Assembly (NCBI GenBank): GCA_041483455.1 | Contig: JBGPFS010000137.1 | Coordinates: forward strand, 1-6,824 | Length of the DNA: 6,824 bases | Direction: 5' to 3' | Source: JBGPFS01 sp041483455 | GTDB taxonomy: Bacteria; Chloroflexota; Limnocylindria; Limnocylindrales; CSP1-4 | Translations under genes and position numbers: made by a program | Notes under the pieces: model-generated | What the model was told of the DNA's origin: nothing | The model's input: only the letters and a program-made list of their open reading frames with translations | Databases searched by the model: none | Part shown: one piece after another, positions 1 through 5,984 of the stretch | Layout: each line of letters starts with the position of its first letter | How positions within the stretch are numbered: the stretch's first letter is position 1

Positions 1-1047
1 GCCGGCGGCCGATGGCGCGATAGCCGAATGCGCTGTCGCGGCGTGTCCTTCGACCGGCGCATGCTCTGCCCCGAAGGATTCGCTGAGTTCCCTCGCGAAT
101 TCGGCGATAGGACGGCCGACCTCCGGCGAGCCCCGTGGCCGGACGACCCCGTCGACGATCTCCAGGTCGCCTGGCTCGATCTCGAACTCGTCCGCTGCGA
201 CCCGCAGGAGCCGATCGCGTGCCTCGGCGACGGCCCGCCGTACCGCAGGTCCGGAGCCGTAGGTGATGCCACTGGCGTTGCTGGAGGGCGACTGGGGAGC
301 GGTGCTCGTGTCGGCGGTAATGATGGTTACCGCTTCCACCGGGAGGCCGAACGTCTCGGCGGCGATCGTGGCGAACCCGCTCGCGGCCCCACTGATATCC
401 ACGACGCCGGTGATGACGCTGATCGTGCCGTCCGGCTCGAGACGACAGACGGCGGCGGCCGGCTCCTTGCTCCCGGGCCAGACGCCAATCGCCAGACCAA
501 CGCCCTCACCCGGTGGCACGCTTGCCCGCCCGCTCCACATCGGGTGCCCGCGCAGTCGTTCGAGACACTCCAGGACTCCGATCCGCGGCCACGGCTCATC
601 GTCGGCCATGAGGTCGCCCTCGACGACGGTGTTGGCCGAGCGGAGCTCAACGGGATCGAGCCCGAGGCGTTCTGCGAGTTCGTCGACGAGCGACTCGAGA
701 GCGAAGACGCCCTGGGGACCCGTTGGCGCTCGGTAGTTGCCCGCCCCGAACCGGTTGGTGCGGACACCAAACGCCAGGACGTCGAAGGCCGGCCAGCGGT
801 ACGGCCCCGTGATGAGCTGAGCGGCAAACCACTCCCAGGACGACTCGGCGTAGGCGCCCGCGTCGTAGGTCATGCGAGCCTCGAGCGCTTCGAACTGGCC
901 GGAGCGCTCTGCTCCGATCCGAAGATCGATGACCATGCCCTGGGCGGGATTGGTGGCCGCGAAGTCCTCCCGACGGCTCAACACCAGCCTTACAGGCGAG
1001 CAAAGGCGGAGGGCCGCCCCGGCCACCAATGGCTCGACTACGACCTG
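1..1047 (-). pseudogene. C-terminal part of a xanthine dehydrogenase-family molybdopterin-binding subunit, beyond an in-frame stop; runs off the left edge
   Basis: This is the continuation, in the same frame, of the reading frame that stops at 1048-1050. All 349 codons from 1047 down to base 1 are open and read as the molybdopterin-binding domains of the xanthine dehydrogenase/aldehyde oxidase family. After the stop it reads QVVVEPLVAGAALRL, then PVRLVLSRREDFAATNPAQG. Further on come the pterin-contacting loop NYRAPTGPQG, the segment GVVDISGAASGFATIAAETF, and TADTSTAPQSPSSNASG followed by ITYGSGPAV. The YRAP-type loop is unlike the AYxCSFR loop of form I CO dehydrogenase, so CoxL is unlikely; the substrate cannot be named. 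The C-terminal segment with the catalytic Glu lies outside the window. There is no clear ribosome binding site just after the stop; the first ATG is at 934-936, inside a conserved region, so independent translation would give a truncated domain. It is treated as one broken gene with the 1048-1857 piece. Confidence 0.8.
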
Positions 1048-1857
1048 TTATGAGCCGAAGGCGCCACCGACGGCGGCCGCGGTCACCCGCACCTTGGACG
1101 ACGCGAGGCCGAACAGCCTCGCCAGCTCGTTGCGGGCATAGAACGTGCCCTGGGTGCTGGTCGTCACGGCGAGCGTGCCGTCCGGTTCGATCCAGGCCGT
1201 CGCGGCGTGCGGCTCCAGATACGCCTGGTACGCCCAGCTTGCGCGGAAGCGACCCTCCACGATCGCAGCGCAGCGCGCGAAGGCCTTGGCGACGTCGCCA
1301 CGGTGCTTGTGGCGGCGGCTAAAGACATTGCCCGAGACCTCTTGCGCATCTGGATCGCCCTCGCTTGGGGCGGAGGCTTCCTGCTCGGCGTCGTCAGCCG
1401 TTTCGTAGAGTTCCCGCCTCGAAGTCCTGCGGGCCAGAGGGGCGTTCGGTTCGATCGCGGCGAGGACGTCGACCACCGCCTCCAGGGGCTCCGCGTCGAC
1501 CCGGACCAGGCCCACGGCGTCCTCCGCCGCGGTCTCCGTCTCGGCAATGACGAGGGCCACCGGCTGTCCGGCGAATACCGCCTCGTCACGAGCGAGCGGC
1601 TCGAATCGCCGCTCCTCGCCGCGTCCAACGATCGGCAGGTCTCGCGCAGTGAGGACTGCCACCACTCCCGGCATGGCCAGGGCCTCCGCAGCGTCGATGG
1701 CGCGGATCCAGGCGTGGGCATACAGGCTGGGGACGATGCGCGCGTGGAGCAGCCCCGGGACGGGCAGATCCTCGGTGTAGCGAGTTGCGCCGATGACCTT
1801 CTCGCGGGAGTCGATCCGTGGCCGCCGGATCCCAACGTATCGCGTCGACTCGGCCAT
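1048..1857 (-). pseudogene. N-terminal part of a xanthine dehydrogenase-family molybdopterin-binding subunit, ended by a premature TAA
   Basis: This piece encodes 269 residues of the large subunit of a molybdenum hydroxylase, a cytoplasmic family that oxidises purines, aldehydes or N-heterocycles with a molybdopterin cofactor and [2Fe-2S] and FAD partner subunits. The N-terminal a/b hammerhead domain is visible, with GATRYTEDLPVPGLLHARIV near residues 23-42 and PGVVAVLTARDLP near 63-75. The first cofactor-domain strands follow, with YQAYLEPHAATAWIEPDG and then VTAAAVGGAFGS at the end. Family members continue this last motif with Lys; here the codon is TAA (1048-1050). The ATG at 1855-1857 is chosen over one 14 codons upstream because an AGGAGG lies 7 nt before it. 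No FAD or iron-sulfur subunit gene lies upstream, so any partners would be downstream, past the left edge. A sequencing error at the stop cannot be excluded. Confidence 0.82.
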
Positions 1858-1864
1858 TCGCGGA

Positions 1865-1870
1865 CCTCCT
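1865..1870 (-). promoter_or_regulatory. Ribosome binding site of the interrupted dehydrogenase gene
   Basis: AGGAGG on the minus strand lies 7 nt before the ATG at 1855-1857. It decides the start codon in favour of the protein beginning MAESTRYVG, rather than the ATG at 1897-1899, which has no such signal. Confidence 0.75.
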
Positions 1871-2117
1871 CGCGGTGAGTCTACGGCGCCTGTCTGCACG
1901 ACATGGACGAGCGCGGTGAAGGAATGTCTCGAGCGCCGGTCGTGCTTGGCGGCGAGCCGGGCTATCCGTCAGTCCCAAACCTCACATGGAGCAGGGGCTG
2001 CATCCGGCCGTCGGGAGCCTAGGCCGGGCCACTCTAGGTCGGCCTGCGGGATCGACCGGGACGGCCCGGAGCCGGGGCCAGCCAGAGGCTAGCCAGCGCG
2101 CCTTATCACCCACTTAC

Positions 2118-2220
2118 TCGGGCGATTGCAGGCTGCTCACCCCGACACCGTCGCCCGATAGAAGTCGAACCTCCGACTTCATCCGCGCCAACGACCCCGC
2201 GCTGAGCAGATGTGGCGGGG
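2118..2220. repeat. Three tandem hairpins with complementary outer loops; possible structured 3' UTR or small RNA
   Basis: Hairpin 1 pairs TCGGGCGA (2118-2125) with TCGCCCGA (2151-2158), an 8-bp perfect stem with a 25-nt loop. Hairpin 2 pairs GAAGTCG (2161-2167) with CGACTTC (2174-2180), a 7-bp stem with a 6-nt loop. Hairpin 3 pairs CCCCGC (2195-2200) with GCGGGG (2215-2220), with a 14-nt loop. In addition CTGCTCA in loop 1 (2133-2139) is the exact reverse complement of TGAGCAG in loop 3 (2203-2209), so the two outer hairpins could form a loop-loop contact. On the minus strand the cluster begins about 32 nt after the response-regulator stop codon. No T-run follows any stem on either strand, so a classical intrinsic terminator is not supported. 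Role and strand are inference. Confidence 0.5.
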
Positions 2221-2252
2221 CTGTCCGGGAGCACGTCTGCTGGCCAATCGTG

Positions 2253-3452
2253 TCACTCGTCACGCAGCATCAGGAGCACCGCCAGAACTCGCCGGTGCTC
2301 CCCGGTCGACTGTTCCAGGCCAAGCTTGCTGAAGATCTGGCCGACGTGACCCTCGACCGTCTTGAGCTCGAGCACGAGCTGGTCCGCGATCCCCTGGTTC
2401 GACCGACCCTCCGCCATGAGGCCGAGGATCTCCCGCTCCCGAGGGGTGAGCTCGTCGAGCGGTGAGTGGCGACGCGGACGCCCGAGCAGTCTACCGACGA
2501 CCTCCGGATCGATGACCGAACCTCCGGCGGCGACGCGACGAACCGCGTCCGACAGATCCTCCAGCCGCGTGACCCGGTCCTTCAGCAGGTAGCCCACGCC
2601 GGATGGGCCGTCGCGGATGAGGTCGATCGCATAGCGGGTCTCCACGTATTGCGAGAGGACCAGGATCGCGATCCCAGGGTGCCGCCGACGGATCTCCCTG
2701 GCCGCCTCGAGGCCTTCCGTCGTATGGGTCGGAGGCATCCGGACGTCGACGACTGCCACGTCCGGCGTCCGTGTCTCGACGAGGCTTAGGAGCCCGGCGA
2801 CATCGCTGGCCTGGCCGACCACCTCAAAGCCGGCGGCCTTGAGACCCGCGGCCAGTGCTTCACGAAGCAGCACGGCGTCATCGGCGAGCACGACGCGGAT
2901 CGGCGCGGCCGGGCGCTCCGCGCTGAGGCTCGCGTCCGTGGCCTCGACGCGTACGGCGGTCACCGCTTGCTTCAACCCCTTCAGCTCGCGCGGCCCCAAC
3001 TCGACGAAGGCGATGCCGGGCACAGCGCCCGCCAGATGCACGAGGTTCTCACTGGCGACGATCTCCCCACCCGCGGCCAGGGCACAAAGCCGGGCAGCCA
3101 CGTTCAAGGCTGCGCCGCGGTACCCGTCACCGACGGCCACCGCCTCGCCGGCATCGAGCCCAATCCCGACCGCGAGCGGAACAGACGGATCCGTCCCTGT
3201 CTCGTTGTGGAAGATCGACTGAAGCTCGACGGCAGCACGAAGTGCCTGGCGCGCGGAGTCGAAGACCGCCAGAGCCTCGTCACCGCGTACTTCGACGAGC
3301 GTCCCATCCCGGCCCTCGACGGCTTTCGCCGCGATGTCGGCGAACTTCGTGGCGAGACGCGCCGCGGCCTCGTCGCCGTGCTCGGCCGTGAACCTCGTGA
3401 AGCCGCGGATGTCCGCGATGAGGAAGGTCCGGATCGCTTCGGGGCGAGTCAT
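2253..3452 (-). CDS. Response regulator with N-terminal class III nucleotide-cyclase-like domain (cyclase-REC-LuxR HTH)
   Basis: This 399-residue protein has three domains. Residues about 7-170 form a class III adenylate/guanylate cyclase homology domain: IADIRGFTRF with metal-ligand Asp14, VEVRGDEALAVF with second Asp58, NVAAR with catalytic-type Asn117 and Arg121, and RELKGL near 155-160. The purine-selecting Lys is Glu54 and the partner Asp aligns with Gly110, so the substrate and activity are uncertain. Residues about 184-305 are a NarL-type receiver: acidic pair Asp191/Asp192, phospho-acceptor Asp236 in VVDVRMPPTHT, Ser267 and Lys291. Residues about 333-390 are a LuxR-type helix-turn-helix (LTPREREILGLMAEG, then TVEGHVGQIFSKLGL). 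NarL/DesR-type regulators are usually about 210-230 residues, so the cyclase-like domain is an addition. The start overlaps the kinase stop as ATGA, with no strong Shine-Dalgarno, suggesting translational coupling. It is probably a cytoplasmic transcription regulator phosphorylated by the upstream kinase; targets are unknown. Confidence 0.92.
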   Translation of the reverse strand: MTRPEAIRTFLIADIRGFTRFTAEHGDEAAARLATKFADIAAKAVEGRDGTLVEVRGDEALAVFDSARQALRAAVELQSIFHNETGTDPSVPLAVGIGLDAGEAVAVGDGYRGAALNVAARLCALAAGGEIVASENLVHLAGAVPGIAFVELGPRELKGLKQAVTAVRVEATDASLSAERPAAPIRVVLADDAVLLREALAAGLKAAGFEVVGQASDVAGLLSLVETRTPDVAVVDVRMPPTHTTEGLEAAREIRRRHPGIAILVLSQYVETRYAIDLIRDGPSGVGYLLKDRVTRLEDLSDAVRRVAAGGSVIDPEVVGRLLGRPRRHSPLDELTPREREILGLMAEGRSNQGIADQLVLELKTVEGHVGQIFSKLGLEQSTGEHRRVLAVLLMLRDE

Positions 3453-5209
3453 CGGCGATCGGCACGGAGCGGAAGAGCGACGCGCACCGTCGTGCCCTCC
3501 CCCGGTGTGGACCTCACCTCGAGGCTCCCGCCGATCGCGGCCACCCGGTCGGTGAGACCCCTGAGGCCGGTCCCGCGACCCGGGTCCGCGCCACCCTGTC
3601 CGTCATCCGTGATCGTGACGGTGAGTCCGTCCTCCGCCACCACGGCGTGCACGCGCGCCATGGTGGCTCCGGCGTACCGAGTCACGTTCGTGAGGGCCTC
3701 GGCCACGACGAAATAGGCGGTCACCTCGATCGCAGGCGGGAAGCGCGCGTCCGGGATCCGTACTTCGACGGGGATCGGCGCCCGCTCCGCCAGGGATTCG
3801 ACCGCGGCAGCCAGCCCCGCCTCGGTGAGGATCGGGGGGTAGAGCCCGCGCGCGAGGCCGCGGACCTCGGCGATCGCTTCGCGAAGCTCCGCGGTCGCGA
3901 CATCGATCAGTCGGGCCGATCCTGCCGTCGTGGCGCGCGCCTGCTCGAGCCGCATGGCGAGTGCGACGAGTCGCTGCTGGGCGCCGTCGTGCAGGTCGCG
4001 CTCGACCTTCCGCCGCTCCTCGTCAGCCGCCTCGACGATCCGGACCCGCGATGCGCGGACCTCTTCCAGCTGTGCTCGCACCTGGGCGGTCAGTTGCTCG
4101 TTCTCGATCGCCAGGCGGGCGGCGCTGCTGACGGCTTCCACCAGTCCGGGGTCCTCCTCGTCGATCGTGCGGTCGTGCACGAGGACGGCGAGCGGCTCGC
4201 CGTCCCGTTCGATCCACACCAGCGCGCGGGCCGAATCCTCGCTGGCCAGCTTGACCGGGTGGCCCGCGCCGTCGATGTACCCCGCGGCATTCGGAGCTGC
4301 GAAGGCGAGCTGGAGGGTTGGATCCCCCAGCGCCCGGGCCAGCGTATCGCGTAGCCCACCGGCCGGAACCCCTCTCCCGAGCTCGACCACCAGCCCCGCC
4401 ACCCGGCCGCGGCCGAGACGGAGCCGAAGGACGCCGAGCAACAGCCCGAGCGGGACGATGGCATCTGCGACGAGCGAAGGGTAGTGCATGGCCTGCTGCA
4501 ACTGGTCGCTCCCGAACGCCAAGGCGAGATAGCCCAAGGACACGATGACATAGGAGATCGGCACAGCGACTGCCACGGGAAGGAGCACTCGTCGGGCGGC
4601 CGGTGCAGCCACCTGCCAGTGGCGCCAGATGGCGTACACGACGAGGGCACCGACGATCGGAGCCGCGAGCTCGGTGGCCTGTCCCACGGCACCGGCCAGC
4701 TCGTCGTTGGGCCAGACAAGGAGGACGTTCTGCGGACACCAGGCAGTCTCGCAGTCGGTCGCGGACCTCCGCATCACTGCTGCCAGGAGGACGACCCCGA
4801 CGACGAAGGCGTAGATGAAGAGGACGAGCGCACGGTCGAACCGCGTGCGCAGGTGACCCGATGGGTAGGCGACGAGGACGTGGACGAACAACGCGATCGA
4901 CATCACATTGAAGGTCGACGCCAGACTCTGGACGACTGGGTACGGGACGAATTGCAGGGCCCAGACAAGCCGGGTGACCGCCAGGTAGGCGAGCATCAGC
5001 TTCCAGAGAGGGTTCGTCGGCTGGCGCTCCAGGGTGACCACGGCCGCCAGCAACCACACGAGCCCCACGATCGTGTGGACCGTGATCGTGGCCGGACTGT
5101 CACCGGCAGCCAGCCCGAACGGCGATGTCAACGGCAACAGCACCGCCGTGCCGATCGCCGAGAGACCGACGGCGATCACCCCGAGCAGGGTCCCGCGTGA
5201 GGCGTTCAT
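3449..5209 (-). CDS. Multi-pass membrane sensor histidine kinase (HisKA_3/DesK-NarX type)
   Basis: The 586-residue protein starts at ATG 5207-5209, 8 nt after a GGGAGG; starts further upstream would run into the divergent gene and are rejected. About eight hydrophobic segments fill residues 8-263 (roughly 8-28, 41-60, 70-90, 98-115, 126-147, 178-194, 207-232, 246-263), with VAYPSGHL at 113-120 as in many actinobacterial and Chloroflexota sensors. Residues about 267-365 form a degenerate GAF-like linker (GDPTLQLAF, ERDGEPLAVLVHD), then a coiled coil at about 368-398. The HisKA_3 box ERDLHDGAQQRLVAL carries the likely phospho-acceptor His407. The HATPase region has an N box EALTNVTRYAGA (Asn508), a G1 box DDGQGG (535-540) and a G2 box GTGLRGLTDRV. 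The kinase is therefore complete. It would autophosphorylate and pass phosphate to the response regulator whose start overlaps its stop by 4 bases. The signal is unknown; most of the sensor lies within the membrane, without a large extracellular domain. Confidence 0.93.
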   Translation of the reverse strand: MNASRGTLLGVIAVGLSAIGTAVLLPLTSPFGLAAGDSPATITVHTIVGLVWLLAAVVTLERQPTNPLWKLMLAYLAVTRLVWALQFVPYPVVQSLASTFNVMSIALFVHVLVAYPSGHLRTRFDRALVLFIYAFVVGVVLLAAVMRRSATDCETAWCPQNVLLVWPNDELAGAVGQATELAAPIVGALVVYAIWRHWQVAAPAARRVLLPVAVAVPISYVIVSLGYLALAFGSDQLQQAMHYPSLVADAIVPLGLLLGVLRLRLGRGRVAGLVVELGRGVPAGGLRDTLARALGDPTLQLAFAAPNAAGYIDGAGHPVKLASEDSARALVWIERDGEPLAVLVHDRTIDEEDPGLVEAVSSAARLAIENEQLTAQVRAQLEEVRASRVRIVEAADEERRKVERDLHDGAQQRLVALAMRLEQARATTAGSARLIDVATAELREAIAEVRGLARGLYPPILTEAGLAAAVESLAERAPIPVEVRIPDARFPPAIEVTAYFVVAEALTNVTRYAGATMARVHAVVAEDGLTVTITDDGQGGADPGRGTGLRGLTDRVAAIGGSLEVRSTPGEGTTVRVALPLRADRR

Positions 5210-5217
5210 CGCCGAAT

Positions 5218-5223
5218 CCTCCC
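5218..5223 (-). promoter_or_regulatory. Ribosome binding site of the sensor kinase gene
   Basis: GGGAGG on the minus strand lies 8 nt before the ATG at 5207-5209. It fixes the kinase start there. The longer in-frame starts at 5371 and 5317 would add a Pro/Arg-rich, non-membrane leader over the divergent promoter region. Confidence 0.7.
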
Positions 5224-5224
5224 A

Positions 5225-5260
5225 CCGCGGTCCAGCGCGAGGCACCGTGCGGACCCGCGG
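5225..5260 (-). promoter_or_regulatory. Bulged hairpin immediately upstream of the kinase Shine-Dalgarno
   Basis: CCGCGGTCC (5225-5233) pairs with GGACCCGCGG (5251-5260), giving nine base pairs around one bulged base and a 17-nt loop. On the minus strand it ends one base before the GGGAGG of the kinase gene, so it could sit in the 5' UTR and affect ribosome access. Whether the transcript starts far enough upstream to include it is not known. Confidence 0.3.
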
Positions 5261-5320
5261 AATCCCAGCGTCTATCCCCGGGCTGGCTCCCGTGGCTCCG
5301 CGCGCAGCAGCAGCCATCGT

Positions 5321-5335
5321 GTTCCCGACGGCAAC
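5321..5335. promoter_or_regulatory. 15-bp near-perfect palindrome in the divergent promoter region; candidate operator
   Basis: GTTCCCGACGGCAAC reads as GTTnCCG-n-CGGnAAC, with matching half-sites except for one symmetric mismatched pair. It lies 29 bp before the small membrane gene's ATG and about 111 bp before the kinase ATG, so one site could serve both divergent genes. A dimeric regulator such as the adjacent LuxR-type protein is a plausible ligand, but that is inference from position and symmetry. Confidence 0.35.
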
Positions 5336-5352
5336 GGGGTCGCGCTGGAGCC

Positions 5353-5360
5353 AAGGAGGA
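5353..5360 (+). promoter_or_regulatory. Ribosome binding site of the small membrane protein gene
   Basis: AAGGAGGA, a near-complete anti-16S match, ends 4 nt before the ATG at 5365-5367. It is the main evidence that the 76-codon frame is translated and that the start is here, not at an in-frame ATG at 5125 inside the kinase gene. Confidence 0.75.
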
Positions 5361-5364
5361 CGAG

Positions 5365-5595
5365 ATGACAACGCAGGCGATCGCGGTTGGCGTCAAGCCG
5401 GCCATCGTTCCCAGGGCGGTCGGCCGGCCTCGTTTGGATGCCGATCGACCCCAACCCGATGTGATCCGTCGCATGGTTGGGGTGGTCTTCCTCGTCCTGC
5501 TCGTGCTGGGCCTATGTGGTATGGCAACGACCGCCGACGGGGCCGGCGCTGGTGCGACCCAGCCGGAAGGTCCCGCGCCGGGACTCGACCTATGA
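5365..5595 (+). CDS. Small single-pass membrane protein, function unknown
   Basis: This 76-residue protein is not recognised as a member of a known family. Residues 1-36 are a polar, Pro/Arg-containing N-terminal segment (with RPRLDADRPQPDVIRR at 21-36). Residues about 37-55 are one strong hydrophobic helix (MVGVVFLVLLVLGLCGMA). The tail of about 20 residues is rich in Gly, Ala and Pro. The basic residues just before the helix favour a cytoplasmic N-terminus. The alternative of a cleaved signal sequence is less likely because the pre-helix region is long, although an Ala-rich stretch follows the helix. The gene is divergent from the sensor kinase, with 155 bp between start codons and a shared palindrome, so it may be a target or accessory of that system. 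The strong Shine-Dalgarno makes translation likely. Confidence 0.6.
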   Translation: MTTQAIAVGVKPAIVPRAVGRPRLDADRPQPDVIRRMVGVVFLVLLVLGLCGMATTADGAGAGATQPEGPAPGLDL

Positions 5596-5664
5596 ATGGG
5601 CAGGGCATGCCAAGCCCACGTCAGTGTGCCCTCGGCTCGCCTTGGAGCTCTGCCCCTGCGAGCG

Positions 5665-5904
5665 TCACTTCTTGCCGTAGGCGCTAGCCAGTGTCGACCG
5701 CGCAAGGGCTTCCTCTGCAGTACGGAGCCCCGATGCCGTCGCGGACGGCTGCCGAGTCGCCCCCAAGGGCGAATCCGGATACGCGAACGAGGTTCTGGAC
5801 ACCTCTGTTTCGCCGGTGGCAATGCCGGCGGTGATCCCGGAAGCACTGGTGCCCAGGACGCCCGATGCGCTGACCTTGGGGTGTTTGTAACCGGCGTGGT
5901 GCAT
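5665..5904 (-). CDS. Doubtful small ORF, 79 residues, no known family
   Basis: From the ATG at 5902-5904 the frame encodes a 79-residue Ala/Ser/Thr/Gly-rich peptide (begins MHHAGYKHPKVSASG, ends LARSTLASAYGKK). Its composition is balanced, unlike the Arg-rich shadow frames, and many codons start with G and end in G or C, as real genes here do. Against it, no Shine-Dalgarno precedes this ATG or the TTG at 5974-5976, and no domain or membrane segment is visible. If real, it is transcribed divergently from the acetyltransferase. It could also be a gene remnant. Confidence 0.22.
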   Translation of the reverse strand: MHHAGYKHPKVSASGVLGTSASGITAGIATGETEVSRTSFAYPDSPLGATRQPSATASGLRTAEEALARSTLASAYGKK

Positions 5905-5968
5905 GGCACTGCTGCTCGCTGCGAACGACCGCGCTCCGGACGTGATCCGGCCGGCCCCATGGGTGGTC

Positions 5969-5977
5969 TGCCACAAT
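5969..5977 (+). promoter_or_regulatory. Extended -10-like element; possible leaderless start for the acetyltransferase
   Basis: TGCCACAAT gives a TGn extension plus CACAAT, which matches TATAAT at four of six positions. It ends 7 nt before the ATG at 5985, so a transcript starting at the usual distance would begin at or next to the start codon. No Shine-Dalgarno precedes that ATG, which agrees with a leaderless mRNA, common in Actinomycetota. No clear -35 box was found. Confidence 0.35.
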
Positions 5978-5984
5978 CGGTCGC

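Larger units (their letters stand above)
1858..2252. other. Gene-free region between the response regulator and the dehydrogenase, both on the minus strand
   Basis: About 395 bases hold no convincing protein gene; the reading frames across it are Arg/Pro/Ser-rich shadows. The right part (2118-2220) carries the hairpin cluster described separately. The middle (about 2050-2080) has short overlapping GC palindromes, such as CCGGG/CCCGG at 2056-2060 and 2065-2069. It should also contain the dehydrogenase promoter, but no convincing -35/-10 pair was found. No tRNA could be folded. Confidence 0.6.
5596..5984. other. Region between the small membrane gene and the acetyltransferase; no confident gene
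   Basis: About 390 bases carry no recognisable protein family on either strand. The plus-strand frames are Arg/Cys/Ser-rich shadows. One minus-strand frame (5665-5904) has a more gene-like composition and is listed separately with low confidence. The right end holds an extended -10-like element directly before the acetyltransferase start. No clear intrinsic terminator was seen after the small membrane gene. Confidence 0.5.

Noticed and set aside
28..1053. 341-codon plus-strand open frame
   Set aside because: It lies opposite the dehydrogenase, whose minus-strand translation shows family motifs throughout; the plus frame is an Arg/Gly/Asp-rich shadow typical of GC-rich DNA.
1..1857. Form I carbon monoxide dehydrogenase large subunit (CoxL)
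   Set aside because: The active-site loop reads NYRAPTGPQG, without the AYxCSFR signature of form I CoxL.
2118..2180. Classical intrinsic terminator for the two-component operon
   Set aside because: The stems are good but no T-rich tract follows them on the minus strand, so they were recorded as structured repeats.
2145..2220. tRNA-like look of GTCGAACCTCCGAC and nearby GC stems
   Set aside because: On neither strand could an acceptor stem, D arm and anticodon arm be placed at correct spacing; the sequence instead forms a simple 7-bp hairpin.
5210..5371. Longer kinase N-terminus from ATG at 5369-5371 or 5315-5317
   Set aside because: The added residues are Pro/Arg/Ala-rich, overlap the divergent gene's control region, and lack a good ribosome binding site; ATG 5207-5209 has a GGGAGG at proper distance and directly precedes the first membrane helix.
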